Source: Zygnema cylindricum (Eukaryota > Streptophyta > Zygnematophyceae > Zygnematales > Zygnemataceae). Taken from it: 12,483 nt of DNA. The DNA is taken from assembly GCA_037447655.1 (NCBI GenBank), contig JBBHKE010001850.1, positions 1 to 12,483 on the forward strand, in the 5' to 3' direction. Positions 1 to 9,342 of the stretch are shown piece after piece. The notes under the pieces were generated by a model. That model worked only from the letters and a program-made list of their open reading frames with translations. It had not been told where the DNA came from and did not search any database. A program made the translations under genes and the position numbers. Position 1 is the first letter of the stretch. Every line of letters begins with the position of its first letter.

Positions 1-79
1 TAATTATTATACCTTCACTCCAAAGTCGCCACGTGTCAAGAAATCTGACGTCAAATAGCGTGACGTGACGTGGAGTAAG

Positions 80-101
80 TACAGTACAGTACTGTACTGT
101 A
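80..101. repeat. 22-bp perfect palindrome
   Basis: T-ACAGTACAGTACTGTACTGT-A reads the same on both strands and contains four overlapping GTAC tetramers (79, 84, 89 and 94). It lies in gene-less sequence and is the longest perfect palindrome I found. Confidence 0.95.
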
Positions 102-1319
102 GCCCTGAATTTTTCGTCTTGTCAAATGAGTGTACGAACGTACCTTGTAATTTCTGATGTCTCATATGATGTACGGACAAACTTCTACCGTACATTACCG
201 AACTGTATCTCATGTTCTATGTCTCAGTAACGTAACAGTTAGAGCTTTCTAGAATGGAAAAACACGATCGGACGGCCATCGCCGCTTCCAAAGATTACGG
301 AGCAGATTGTTAATTGACCCGCCGTACATTTTTCGTTATAACGTACGGTCGTACTTTTTCTCCGGTTTTTTCGAAACAATTTGCTAACGCTCCAGCAAAG
401 CCAAAAATGTTCAAAGCTGAAATAAAATTCTTTTGCCGTCAGATCATTTCTCCGGAAATTACGGAGCCTGTCGATTTGCTGCGTCCTCCCTTTTTTTTTT
501 TTATTATTATAAGTTTTGTCGGTTGTGTTGCCTACGCCGACATGCAGTTAATAAATGCTGCCGTATCCATTTCTTGTTTTTTGCTGGTTCAATTTTTAGA
601 CAGATGACTCGTTTCTATGTAGCCGTGGTCGCTGTTTTCCAGTTAAAAAACCCTTGTGACATAGGAAACTACGTCTGTCGTTTAGCGAGCTAAAACTTAA
701 ACTGGAAAATAACCACACTAAATTCATATTTTATTTACTTCGCAGACACACAACGTGTTCCAAACCAGAGATCCATCGTCATCATTCTAGACTCATCCGT
801 ACATGTCGCAAACAACAGCCAGTAAGCGACTAGATTGTCACGTGTCAAATACAGCTCAGCCTATGGACGGCACAATGTTAGCATAGTGTGACGTCCACCG
901 ACAAGAATTCACTGACTCCAAGTTCTCAGCCAATAAATATACACTTAAATGCGTGTCAGTCTCATGCCACTTGGCAGCATCCAAACGAACACTATTTCAC
1001 CTTCCGTACAAAACAAGCGTTAATGACCGACCGTACATGTCACTATTACAACCTAATGAAATCTCAGCCGCTGATAGCCGTTGGATCGAAAGTAGAGAAT
1101 CGTACAGGCACGTGATGTACCGACGTGTCGTTTTTTTATAGCTGGTTCTTTGCGAAAAAACAAAATTGTCATCCGCCGTGGTTGGATCTTTGACGATATT
1201 CTAGATTGCCAAGTGGCAAGGCGCAGCTTGTTTTGGCTTACCGTACGAACAGCTCGGCGTCTCGGAAAACGTCCAGTCATAGGTCCGTACAAGCTGTCAT
1301 ACGGATACCTGGAAGCTCT

Positions 1320-1341
1320 AAAGTACAGTACTCTGTACTTT
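1320..1341. repeat. GTAC-centred inverted repeat
   Basis: AAAGTACAG (1320-1328) and CTGTACTTT (1333-1341) are exact complements with a 4-base loop. A related hairpin with AAAGTACA/TGTACTTT arms lies at 10497-10504 and 10514-10521, just upstream of the presumed promoter. Confidence 0.9.
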
Positions 1342-1949
1342 TAGGATGCTTCCTTGGGGACGGAGCCCGCCCCTTTGTTTCACATCACAAGAACAGAGAA
1401 AGGAAACGACAAATATTTGTCACGAACAGCTGGCGTCACCGGACTTTTCATTGGTTCACCTAATTTTAATTTTGTCGTGATCGTACTTTTCAGTTTCTGT
1501 CAGAAATAGGGCAATGTATGTAACCTTAGTTTTAACATGCGGTATTTAAAAATATATTAGAACGCATTTATCTTAATAAAAAACTAAAAAAGTGTTTAAA
1601 TCGCATTTTATTAGTAGAATTCGTACTCTATTCTTGCAAAAAATAACGTACAAACAATTGGAATTGGCTAAAATGAATGAACCAATCGATTTCAGACGTC
1701 GAAGCTATCCACGTGGCAATAAAAGTCCTCAACAAAGATTGCCTTTCATGGCAAAAAAGAAAGAAAACTTATTCAAAGCAGGAGTAAAAAAAAAAAAAAA
1801 GGAGTACTCGTCCACGTGGACCATCCTCGACTATTTGTTTGAGAAACCAATATCAAACTTAACATAATACTACATAGAACGCTGAAATGAGCATTTCACC
1901 CGTAAAAAGTACATACAAATGCTGTACTATAAGTTCATTCGTTCACTTA

Positions 1950-2752
1950 GGGTAACCTTCCATCAGGCGAAAAGTGGGGTTGTTTACTGGAAAAAGTACC
2001 CTTCCGTACTAGGCCGTACTGTGTTTTTTTTTTTTTTTTCAAAAGATGTTTACTAAAAATTTGTTGAGATTCTCCAGACTTCCTGGAGAAAAATACCACC
2101 GTCCGATTTTCAATTTTCGACGCAAACGCTTCATGTTTCCAGTACGTAGCTAGTCTCCTCCTACTGTCCTCGGGAGGAGAGTTTGTGATTACTGGACGCG
2201 TGTTTTGGTCCACTTGTAAAGTCAGAGTCGATCCACGACAGACGTGAAGCAATAAACTTACATGTGGCAATTGGAGTGTACCGTGTGACATAAAAGCCAG
2301 CCTGTTCGACGACAAATAAATCTTGGTTGTATAGCCAGCCTGTTCGACGACAAAAAAAACTTGGTTGTAAGACATCCTGTGACGTCTCCTTCATAAATGT
2401 GCGATACAACGATTCACGTACAAATGGTACATTCTTGGACATTTGTACAAACTTTAATTTTGTAACGGTTTTCGTGGCCGTTCATACCACAACAACCGTA
2501 AGAACGTTCAGATTGTACATTAGCGTGACGCTACTAGATATTTATATCGGCGTCTGCCCGTACACATACGCAACTGTAATTTTGTCCTTTTGCAAATGAT
2601 GATTATTCCCGGCGGCTCAACAGGTCCTACGTGGTACCAATCGCAATCTAACACCTCGTTCACTGGCACGACCTGATGGAAGGGTGTTACAAATATTAGT
2701 GCCAGTAAACGTGTTCGTACGATTACTGGGAACGCCTGATGGAAGGTTACCC
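1950..2752. mobile_element. PIF/Harbinger-like MITE (Tourist type), 803 bp
   Basis: The two ends are a perfect 20-bp inverted repeat: GGGTAACCTTCCATCAGGCG at 1950-1969 and its reverse complement at 2733-2752. They are flanked by direct TTA at 1947-1949 and 2753-2755. A 3-bp TTA/TAA target duplication next to inverted ends that start with GG is the hallmark of PIF/Harbinger elements. No transposase reading frame is present, so it is non-autonomous. The interior holds a 38-bp tandem duplication, a T-run (2025-2039) and an extra copy of the end sequence near 2672-2690. Confidence 0.7.
2295..2370. repeat. 38-bp tandem duplication
   Basis: Two adjacent copies, 2295-2332 and 2333-2370, start with AGCCAGCCTGTTCGACGACA and match at 35 of 38 positions. 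The differences lie in the A-rich middle and the last base. The duplication sits inside the Harbinger-like MITE and so arose in or with that element. Confidence 0.85.
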
Positions 2753-2922
2753 TTAGAGCTCGGCTCCATTAGCTCATAAACGTACTTTTTGAGGTGAAAC
2801 GCACTTTTTGAAAAATGCGATCCGCAAAAAACCTTGAAATAGCACGGCCGCGAGAACTTGTGCGGACCAATTACACGTGTTTTATCGAAAGCCGTGTTCC
2901 GATATTCAATATGTACCTGATT

Positions 2923-3723
2923 TTGGGTACCCAATAATCATCTTCGATATATCGAGAAATGTAATATCGCGATATTTTTGTGGTATATCGGCCGATCATT
3001 CGATATATATTCCACTGCGATACATCGAAGAGGTCGCAATCGGGTACCCGAATCCGTACCCGACCGTTACCCGACCGTCCGCGTCGGATCCGGAACGGAT
3101 TCGGGTGCCAAATTTTGGGGGCCGGTCGATTCGGGTAGGTGATTCACAAAAAAAAAAATATATCGGGTACGGTCGGGTAAGCCAAAAACGGAAAAAAAAA
3201 TGAAGGTTTTGTACTGTCCATACTATCCAAAATTATTGTACTTTCTACTCTTGGTATCGTGGAAGGTATGAGAGAGATGTACCATTAATTTTATACATAT
3301 TCGGGTACGGGCAGGTACAAGTAGTCGCGAGAAATCGAGTTTCGATTAACTTTTCTTTTCGTAAACGCGTATCGGGTAACGGCTAACAATTTAGGAGCGT
3401 GCCATAACCCGGTCGGGTATCGGGTGTTCAGATTTTGAAAAGGAAAAAACTGTCGGTTTCGGGTATCTAAAATCTTGAATTTTGCGACCTCTGACGCTAG
3501 GTCAAATAATATTCAAAAGCCCCCCCCCCACCCCCCCGTGGCGCGCCCTCAGTCAAGGGGGGGAAGGGGGGGGAGGGGGGGGGGGGGGGGGGGGGGTCGT
3601 ACGATTTTTTTGTACCATTTTCATACGGCTTTCCGTACCATATCGAGGTCTTTGACCGATCTATAATCGATGCATCCAATATCGGATTTATCGCGATATA
3701 TTTTTACCCGATACGCAACATTA
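2923..3723. mobile_element. hAT-like non-autonomous element or nested repeat; left end uncertain
   Basis: The region has about a dozen CGGGTA/TACCCG motifs plus TATCGCGATA-type palindromes, such as TTGGGTACCCAA (2923-2934) and CGGGTACCCG (3041-3050). Dense short subterminal repeats of this kind are common in hAT elements. Read inward from 3723 on the minus strand, the right end is TAATGTTGCGTATCGG. It closely resembles the end of the element at 11034-11792, TAGTGCTGTGTATCGG. I found no matching left terminus or target duplication, so the left boundary is only where the motif density begins. No transposase is visible. Confidence 0.4.
3520..3596. repeat. C-run/G-run inverted homopolymer
   Basis: C10-A-C7 (3520-3537) is followed 19 bases later by G7-AA-G8-A-G22 (3557-3596). 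The arms are complementary and could fold into a long G:C hairpin or a G-quadruplex/i-motif pair. Lengths of such runs are error-prone in any assembly. It lies inside the CGGGTA-rich repeat. Confidence 0.85.
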
Positions 3724-4412
3724 GTTGAGACTCCCTAAATAAACGCAATCTCTGAAATTCTACCGAACTTTTTTGCTGTCAAATAAAGGAAATTGATTCG
3801 TCCAATTTGGGAGTTGGCCCCCAAAATTAAAATTGTAATGCATAAAACAGCCGGGGACGCTTTTTTTTTCTGCGTTCGTATTTTTTAACTTAGTATTTTC
3901 CGAAAGTATGACGTCCATTAAATATATTTTAAGAACAACGTCGTACTCTATTTTGAGCATAAACTTTTCATCCACCGATTCAAAGTGGCAGTGGGAAGGC
4001 ACACCATGAATCATTATTCGTGAAAGAAAATAATTGGTGGGGAAAGAAGAGTCTAATTGACGCAATTTTGGGTTCAATGACCTAAAGCTTTCAAAACATT
4101 AATACTAATTAACATACATAACACTAGTTTATCTGCACTAATTTTGGGCTTGGTGTAAGCTTAGTTAAAGTTATATTGGACAAATAGCGCCGAATCAAGC
4201 TAAAATAGAGCTCGTCAGGATGCTATTTAATTGGGTATGGATATGTGTATTCGGCAAGTTACTATTAATAAAGTTTGAGGTTTGGGGTTAAACGCCCATA
4301 GTTTAGCCCTTACTGTCCGTGTTCATTTTCTTGCGACTCCCCATCAAAATAAAATAACCGGCAACATTAAATGGCGGTGGATGTTTGATACTACCATCAT
4401 CAAAGGCAGTCA
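3724..4412. other. AT-rich gene-less stretch, no recognisable feature
   Basis: A 105-codon open frame on the minus strand (4077-3760) has no recognisable motif and no coding character beyond being open. GTAC density falls from high to near zero along this stretch. I see no transposon ends. Confidence 0.5.
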
Positions 4413-4505
4413 GAGAAAGGAAGGAGAGGGAGGGGAAATTTGGGTGAGAAAGGAAAGAGAGGGAAGGGAGATTTGGGTGAAAAAGGAAAGAGAGGGAGGG
4501 GAAAC
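4413..4505. repeat. 33-bp purine-rich tandem repeat, about 2.8 copies
   Basis: Copies start at 4413, 4446 and 4479, each beginning with a GAGAAAGGAA-like purine block and passing through GAGGGA. The first two end in ATTTGGGT; the third diverges after about 25 bases. The period is a multiple of three, so an open frame across it shows an 11-residue repeat, but nothing else suggests coding. Confidence 0.85.
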
Positions 4506-4975
4506 ACTCGACCCCAATGGGAACCGTAACAAAACAAACACCTCTAGGATAAAGTGGGAGTAAATATACCGTGAGGGGCAGTGAAAGATGGAGGGGGGTA
4601 GAAAAGGTGACCAAGCAACACTTATAGAAGGCTAAATAGAACGATTAAGTTTTTCTTTTACTAAGTTCATAGGTTGAACCAAAAGTTTAAGCTATCCTAA
4701 GTGGTCCGTGAAAAAATTATAACATCAGAAACTAAGTTATAAAAAATGGATCCACATGGGTCCGTCTGTTAAGAGAAGTAGTTTAAAGATGTAATTTTAT
4801 AAGATTTCAAACATTATAAAGATGTAATTTTTAAACACTCTCGACAGGATTTTAGGTAGTTTATTAAAAAATAGTAGTTTATATATACTCTCATTGGGAT
4901 AGGTTGCAAGATATTCAACTGAAAATTCAAATCAGTATACAATTTTCATAGAAACCCATGGGATCTAAGACAATC

Positions 4976-5055
4976 AAAGAAGAAAAAGGAGAAGAAATAA
5001 AAAAAACAAACGAAACAAAAAGGGAAAAAGAAAAAGAAAAAAAAAAAACAAAAAG
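4976..5055. repeat. A-rich purine tract
   Basis: The + strand is almost pure A and G (AAAGAAAAAGAAAA-type) over about 80 bp, interrupted mainly by a few C. It is simple sequence with no motif of note. Confidence 0.7.
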
Positions 5056-5101
5056 CATGGAATTTTTCAGGTCATCCATAACAAATTGCTATCGACCTTT
5101 T

Positions 5102-5162
5102 ATTCCAAAAGTTTCCGTATCCCAAAAATTTCCGTATTCCCAATTCCGTATTCCAAAAGTTT
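5102..5162. repeat. Degenerate short tandem repeat (TTCCGTATTCCAAAAGT type)
   Basis: Three to four imperfect units of about 14-18 bp built from TTCCGTAT and CCAAAAGT follow one another. Units differ by small indels. It lies downstream of the DUF829 gene and may be past its 3' end. Confidence 0.55.
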
Positions 5163-5603
5163 AAAATATCCCAACTTTTAGTCACCTTTATCTATCGTAA
5201 TTTTCGAGTAAAAACAAAAGAGGATTTTCCTGACACTTTTCCTCCCTAGCTATCCCCCCCCCAAAAAAAAATGTTGTACAAAATTCTATCATTAAAATCT
5301 GCATGATAGATATAAACGTAAAAATGCCATTGAAAAAAGTAAAGAAAAATACCGAAAATTAAGAGATCATAAAAATACGAAATTAATGGAGAATGTAAAG
5401 CTCTTCAAAATCCAATGTGGATATGAAGGCAAAGAATGTTTTTTTTTTCTGGCTCCCCTTAAAATAAACCCGATTAAACCCGCCATAAAAATATTCACAA
5501 ATAAACGAATAATCCTTCCCCATATCGAAATTTCGCGTCCACCAATCAAGGGAAAAAAAATACCAAAAAAGAACCCAAACATTTAAAAAGAACAATAATA
5601 CAT

Positions 5604-5609
5604 CTTATT
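5604..5609 (-). terminator. Possible polyadenylation signal (AATAAG)
   Basis: AATAAG lies about 95 nt after the stop codon on the minus strand and is followed by TGTATTATTG-type U-rich sequence. It differs by one base from AATAAA, and plant signals are loose. No exact AATAAA occurs on the gene's strand until about 5104-5099, so the true 3' end could be further downstream. Confidence 0.2.
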
Positions 5610-5701
5610 CGGAACGAAAAATGTGTCGGAGAAGGAAATCCCGAGTATTAAATAGTAACAAATAAAGCAAAAAAATGGAAAAAAGTAAGTCTTTTCCTTT
5701 T

Positions 5702-8700
5702 TCAAACAGCCTGAGTTTTTCTCGGAGGTTCTCCGGAAACGAGTTCTGGAGCAATATTCCAATGGGGTAAACATTCCCTCAAAAAGTTTTTAAGCTGCCC
5801 GGAATAAATTTCCGGAAAAGTTCGAAAATGGTCGACATGAGGCGACTCCTCCAATCGGTGAGACAAAACCACTTTTCCATTTTTTTTTTGAAGTTCAATA
5901 AAAGATTCGACTTCGGAATAAGGAATTACTTTATCGGAGGAACTGTAAATATAAAGTTGAGGACAGGAAGGTTGACTTTTGGAAAGAACCGTCGTCACCT
6001 CACTCAATTTTCTGCAAAAATAAAACGAAAATAAAGAAATTGTTAAGAAATTATTATGCGCATAAGGAGTATTAAAAGGTATAAAAAAGTGAAAGGATAA
6101 TGTAAAGAAAGGTCAAAAAAGAAGTGAAAAAAAGGTGAATGAATAATAAAGGAACACTTAAAAACAGGTATGTCAGAAGAGAATAATAATACTAAGAAAG
6201 AAAAAAGAAACGAAGAACAGAAAAAAAAAGGCAAAGGAAGGAGAGTAAGGGCGGGAGGGAGGGGCGGGGAGCGCGGGGGATAGGAGAAGGGTGGCAGGAA
6301 GGGGGAAAGGGGGGGGGGGGGGGGGGGAGGGAGGGAGGGAGGGAGGGAGCGAGGGAGGGAGGGAGGGAGGGAGGGCAGGAAGGTGAGAAGGAAGGTTGGG
6401 ACAAAAGAAGCAAGAGAGAAGCAAAGAAAGAAAGAGAGAGAGTGAAAACGACAGAAAGGTTAAAGAAGGACTAAGAAATAAGATAAAGAACCGCGTAACA
6501 TAAAAAACATAAAATACTACAATTTTCCTGTCACAAAAAAAAAAAACCAAATAAGGCAAAGTACATTAAAAATAATAGAAAAACAAGCGAAAAAGAAAAC
6601 AAACAAAAATAAATAAAGTTTGCCCGTTTTTTTCCTTTTCGTACCGTTTCACTTCGGGCAGATGCAGGAACACGGCGAAAAACTTTTCGAGGAGAGTCAA
6701 AAGAGCCTTTTCTACTGTACTGGGACCTAATTCGGGTGGAGGAGGAGGGAGAGAATCTCCAGCCAATCCCCCTTCGGCTCCTGTCGCATTATCCATGGCC
6801 GCTTTCGTCTTTTTCCCCTCCCCCATGGATGCCGCAATGCTCCTTTTTTTCAGAAACGCCGCAGAAAATCCAGAAGCCCAAACCTGAAGTAGGAGAGGGA
6901 GAGGGAGAGGGAGAGGGAGAGGAAGAGAAGAAGGAGACGGCGAGGGAGAGGGAGAGGGAGAGGAAGAGAAGAAGGAGACGGCGAGGGAGAGGGAAAAAGT
7001 ATGGGAAAGAAAGGGAGAGGGAGAGGAAGAGAAAGTGAAACAAGAGGGAAAATACGTAAGAGGAAGAGGAGTACAGGGAGGTGGAAGGGGAGGAAGAAGG
7101 AAACTTCTTTCACACTAATTCGTGTGAACTACATGCATATTATAAATCCACAACTTTTATCCACAACTTAAGAACTAGATACATATAAGAGTTCATACCC
7201 CAGATTATCCACGGGGTGCAAAAAAGTACATATTACAAGTAGATAACTCTAATTTTGCCACACTGATTCCTGTGAAAAGGAGTTTACTTGGGGAGTAGGC
7301 TGAGGGGCCCGCGCTGAGTCCACCACACATCCTCGAATTCGACTTTCGACAACTTCTTTTCCGTGTTTTTCTTGTAAGCGTTTCAGTATTGCTCCATAAC
7401 TGCAAATAAAATATAACATTAAAAGGTTTCAGTTTCAGTTCCAGGTTTTTGTTTCGGTTTCAGTGATTTTCAGATATTTCAGTTTTTCTATACCCTCTTT
7501 TTCTAGGTGGAACACAAGGACGAACGCAAGGTGGAAAATTTCAGTTTCAGTTGCAGTTTCATTTTCAGTGTCAGTTCCAGTTTGAGTTTGAGTTTCTACT
7601 CCAGTTTCCATAAACCAATTATGTTTCCCTTATTTTTTCCTTTTTTTCCAGGGAAGGACACGGACAAGGATCGAACAGTTTTAAGGGTTTTATTATGTGT
7701 TGCCAAAGTGTTTTTCTCATCTTCAATTTTTCTCCGAGTTGAAAGAAAGAGTTGAAAGAGAAGAGCTGACAGGAGAGTCAAAGAGTTGTGAAGAGAAGAG
7801 AAGAAGAGTTGAGTTATGTTGAAAAGTTGACTAAAAAAGACTTAAATTTTGTTTTAAAGTGGTGAATGAGAAATGAAATTTGAAAGAGATTCATGACGAA
7901 TACGGTGATTTTTCATAAAATCTCTGTGAAGTTTCAATTTTACTCTGGATTGCTTTAATATCAGAAAATCAGAATGAAAACTAATTGTATGGGCAAAAAC
8001 TTCTTTTTGTGTTTCGTTTCTCAAAAAAAAGCAAACAACAGGAGAAAAAAACCCTATTCTCTGAGAAACGTATTGGAAAAATACATATTACGCTTGGAAA
8101 AAACAATCGCTTAGTAAATAACTTTCACAGTCAAATAAAGGTCCAAAATTTTTCTTTAAAAACTGTGAAAACATTTGGTATTTTCTCTTCCTTCCATTGA
8201 AAATATGGTGAAATATACAAATTTAATTTGACCATTTTCCGGTATTACAATTAACCTATTTACTGTTTGGTGTTGATTGCACCCAAAAAAATAACGACCG
8301 TTTTTTTATTTAATTATTATACGCTAAACAATTCAATATACAATATAGTACAATAAAAAAAAAAAAACCACTCTCAAAATAAGTATTTCTATAAAAGTGA
8401 CTTAAAAGCTAGAAACTCCACAAACACAGATTTTAATTCATTTATTTGCATTCAAAATAATCCTAGCAAAAAAAACTTAGTCGCCATAATTAGTTTGGGC
8501 CACAAATTTTTGAGCGACAATTTTACTCAATCCACATATGTTGGTGTTGAGACCATAACGGTTACCACAAAAAATAAAATGCGAGGATTTCAAAATACAG
8601 ATAAGGGCCCTTTCTTTGTTATTAGTCGACATAAACCCCTCTTTTTAAGGTACTTCTTTTAGCAATGTCAATGTAAATTCATATTGGGTTGACCAGAATT

Positions 8701-9300
8701 CATCAAAAAAAAACAGTGTTTTCTTTTTATGCGAGACGAATTTATTGCACAAAAGTCACAAACAATATACAAGAACAAAAACTGTCTCCAAAAGTAAAAT
8801 AACAAAAAAATCAAAAGGGATAAAGAGTCCGTACAGAAGCCAGCCTGTATTACTGAAGGTATGAAACATCAACACTTTATTTTGTGCCCCTTTGTCCTCC
8901 ATCTTCTTGTCCAATCCATGGCCGCCTTGTGAAAGAGAGAGAGAGGAGGGAGAGGGAGAGAGAGAGGGAGAGGGAGAAGGAGATTCCAACTCCAGCCACC
9001 TTTCTAACTCCCCCACCAAAGATTCCAGATGCTCCTCTGCTTTTTCTCCAAACTGGTAGTAAAACAAACCAAAAAAAAAAGCAAAGGAAGAAGGGTCAAA
9101 TACTCCAAGAGTTTCCTGAATATCCACAAGGAGTCCAGGGAGAGAGAGCGATAGAGGAGGAGAAAGAGGAGACAAGGAAAATAAAAGGAAAAGGGCGTGT
9201 TCCCAATATAGAAAAGTCTGTCTAGTCAGACTAATTGTTTGCAAAATGTTCCATTTAGAAGGGAGAAAAACAGTGCAAACTAGAGAGGACGAGGGGGGGG

Positions 9301-9342
<42 letters not shown>

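Larger units (their letters stand above)
1..1946. other. Gene-less flank rich in GTAC and ACGTG motifs
   Basis: Frames here are short and unlike known proteins. GTAC occurs about 14 times per kb. G-box-like sites recur: GCCACGTGTCA (28-38), TCACGTGTCA (838-847), TGCCACTTGGCA near 966, its reverse complement near 1208, CCACGTGGCAA (1709-1719) and the palindrome TCCACGTGGA (1811-1820). GATCGGACGG at 266-275 recurs at 10540-10549. This looks like old repeat-derived sequence. Confidence 0.55.
4506..5701. other. AT-rich gene-less stretch downstream of the DUF829 gene
   Basis: Besides the simple repeats listed separately, this contains no supportable gene. The part nearest 5702 is probably 3' UTR of the DUF829 gene. 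4621-4860 has the look of dispersed plant repeat DNA, but I cannot assign it to a family. Confidence 0.45.

Noticed and set aside
2877-3203. 108-codon frame in the CGGGTA-rich repeat
   Set aside because: It is built from repeated TATCG and CGGGTA motifs and has no transposase features such as a BED zinc finger or hAT dimerisation motif.
2061-3731. GTTGAGA at 2064 and 3724 as target duplication of the hAT-like repeat
   Set aside because: Only 7 bases match, the sequence after 2071 does not resemble a hAT end, and the interval would swallow part of the well-supported Harbinger-like MITE.
3760-4077. 105-codon minus-strand open frame
   Set aside because: It is AT-rich with no known motif, no splice partner and no homologue I recognise. 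It is the length expected by chance in such sequence.
4282-4563. 93-codon plus-strand frame across the 33-bp repeat
   Set aside because: It is open because of purine-rich repeats. It shows no domain, and the opposite strand is equally open.
5367-5595. Short hydrophobic open frames just downstream of the DUF829 stop
   Set aside because: Two overlapping frames on the minus strand and one on the plus strand all stay open, which reflects A/T-rich 3' flank sequence. The hydrophobicity comes from T-rich codons (Phe, Ile, Leu).
6173-7113. Pro/Leu/Ser-rich and Arg/Glu-rich open frames on both strands
   Set aside because: They are translations of GGGA and GAGGGA microsatellites in introns 3 and 4. 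Parts on the minus strand overlap real exon 4 in other frames.
7426-7609. CRISPR-like spaced repeats
   Set aside because: The repeat unit is a hexamer with no unique spacers, in a eukaryotic intron.
8884-9225. 113-codon plus-strand open frame
   Set aside because: It is the antisense shadow of exon 2 and the end of intron 1; the conserved DUF829 blocks lie on the minus strand.
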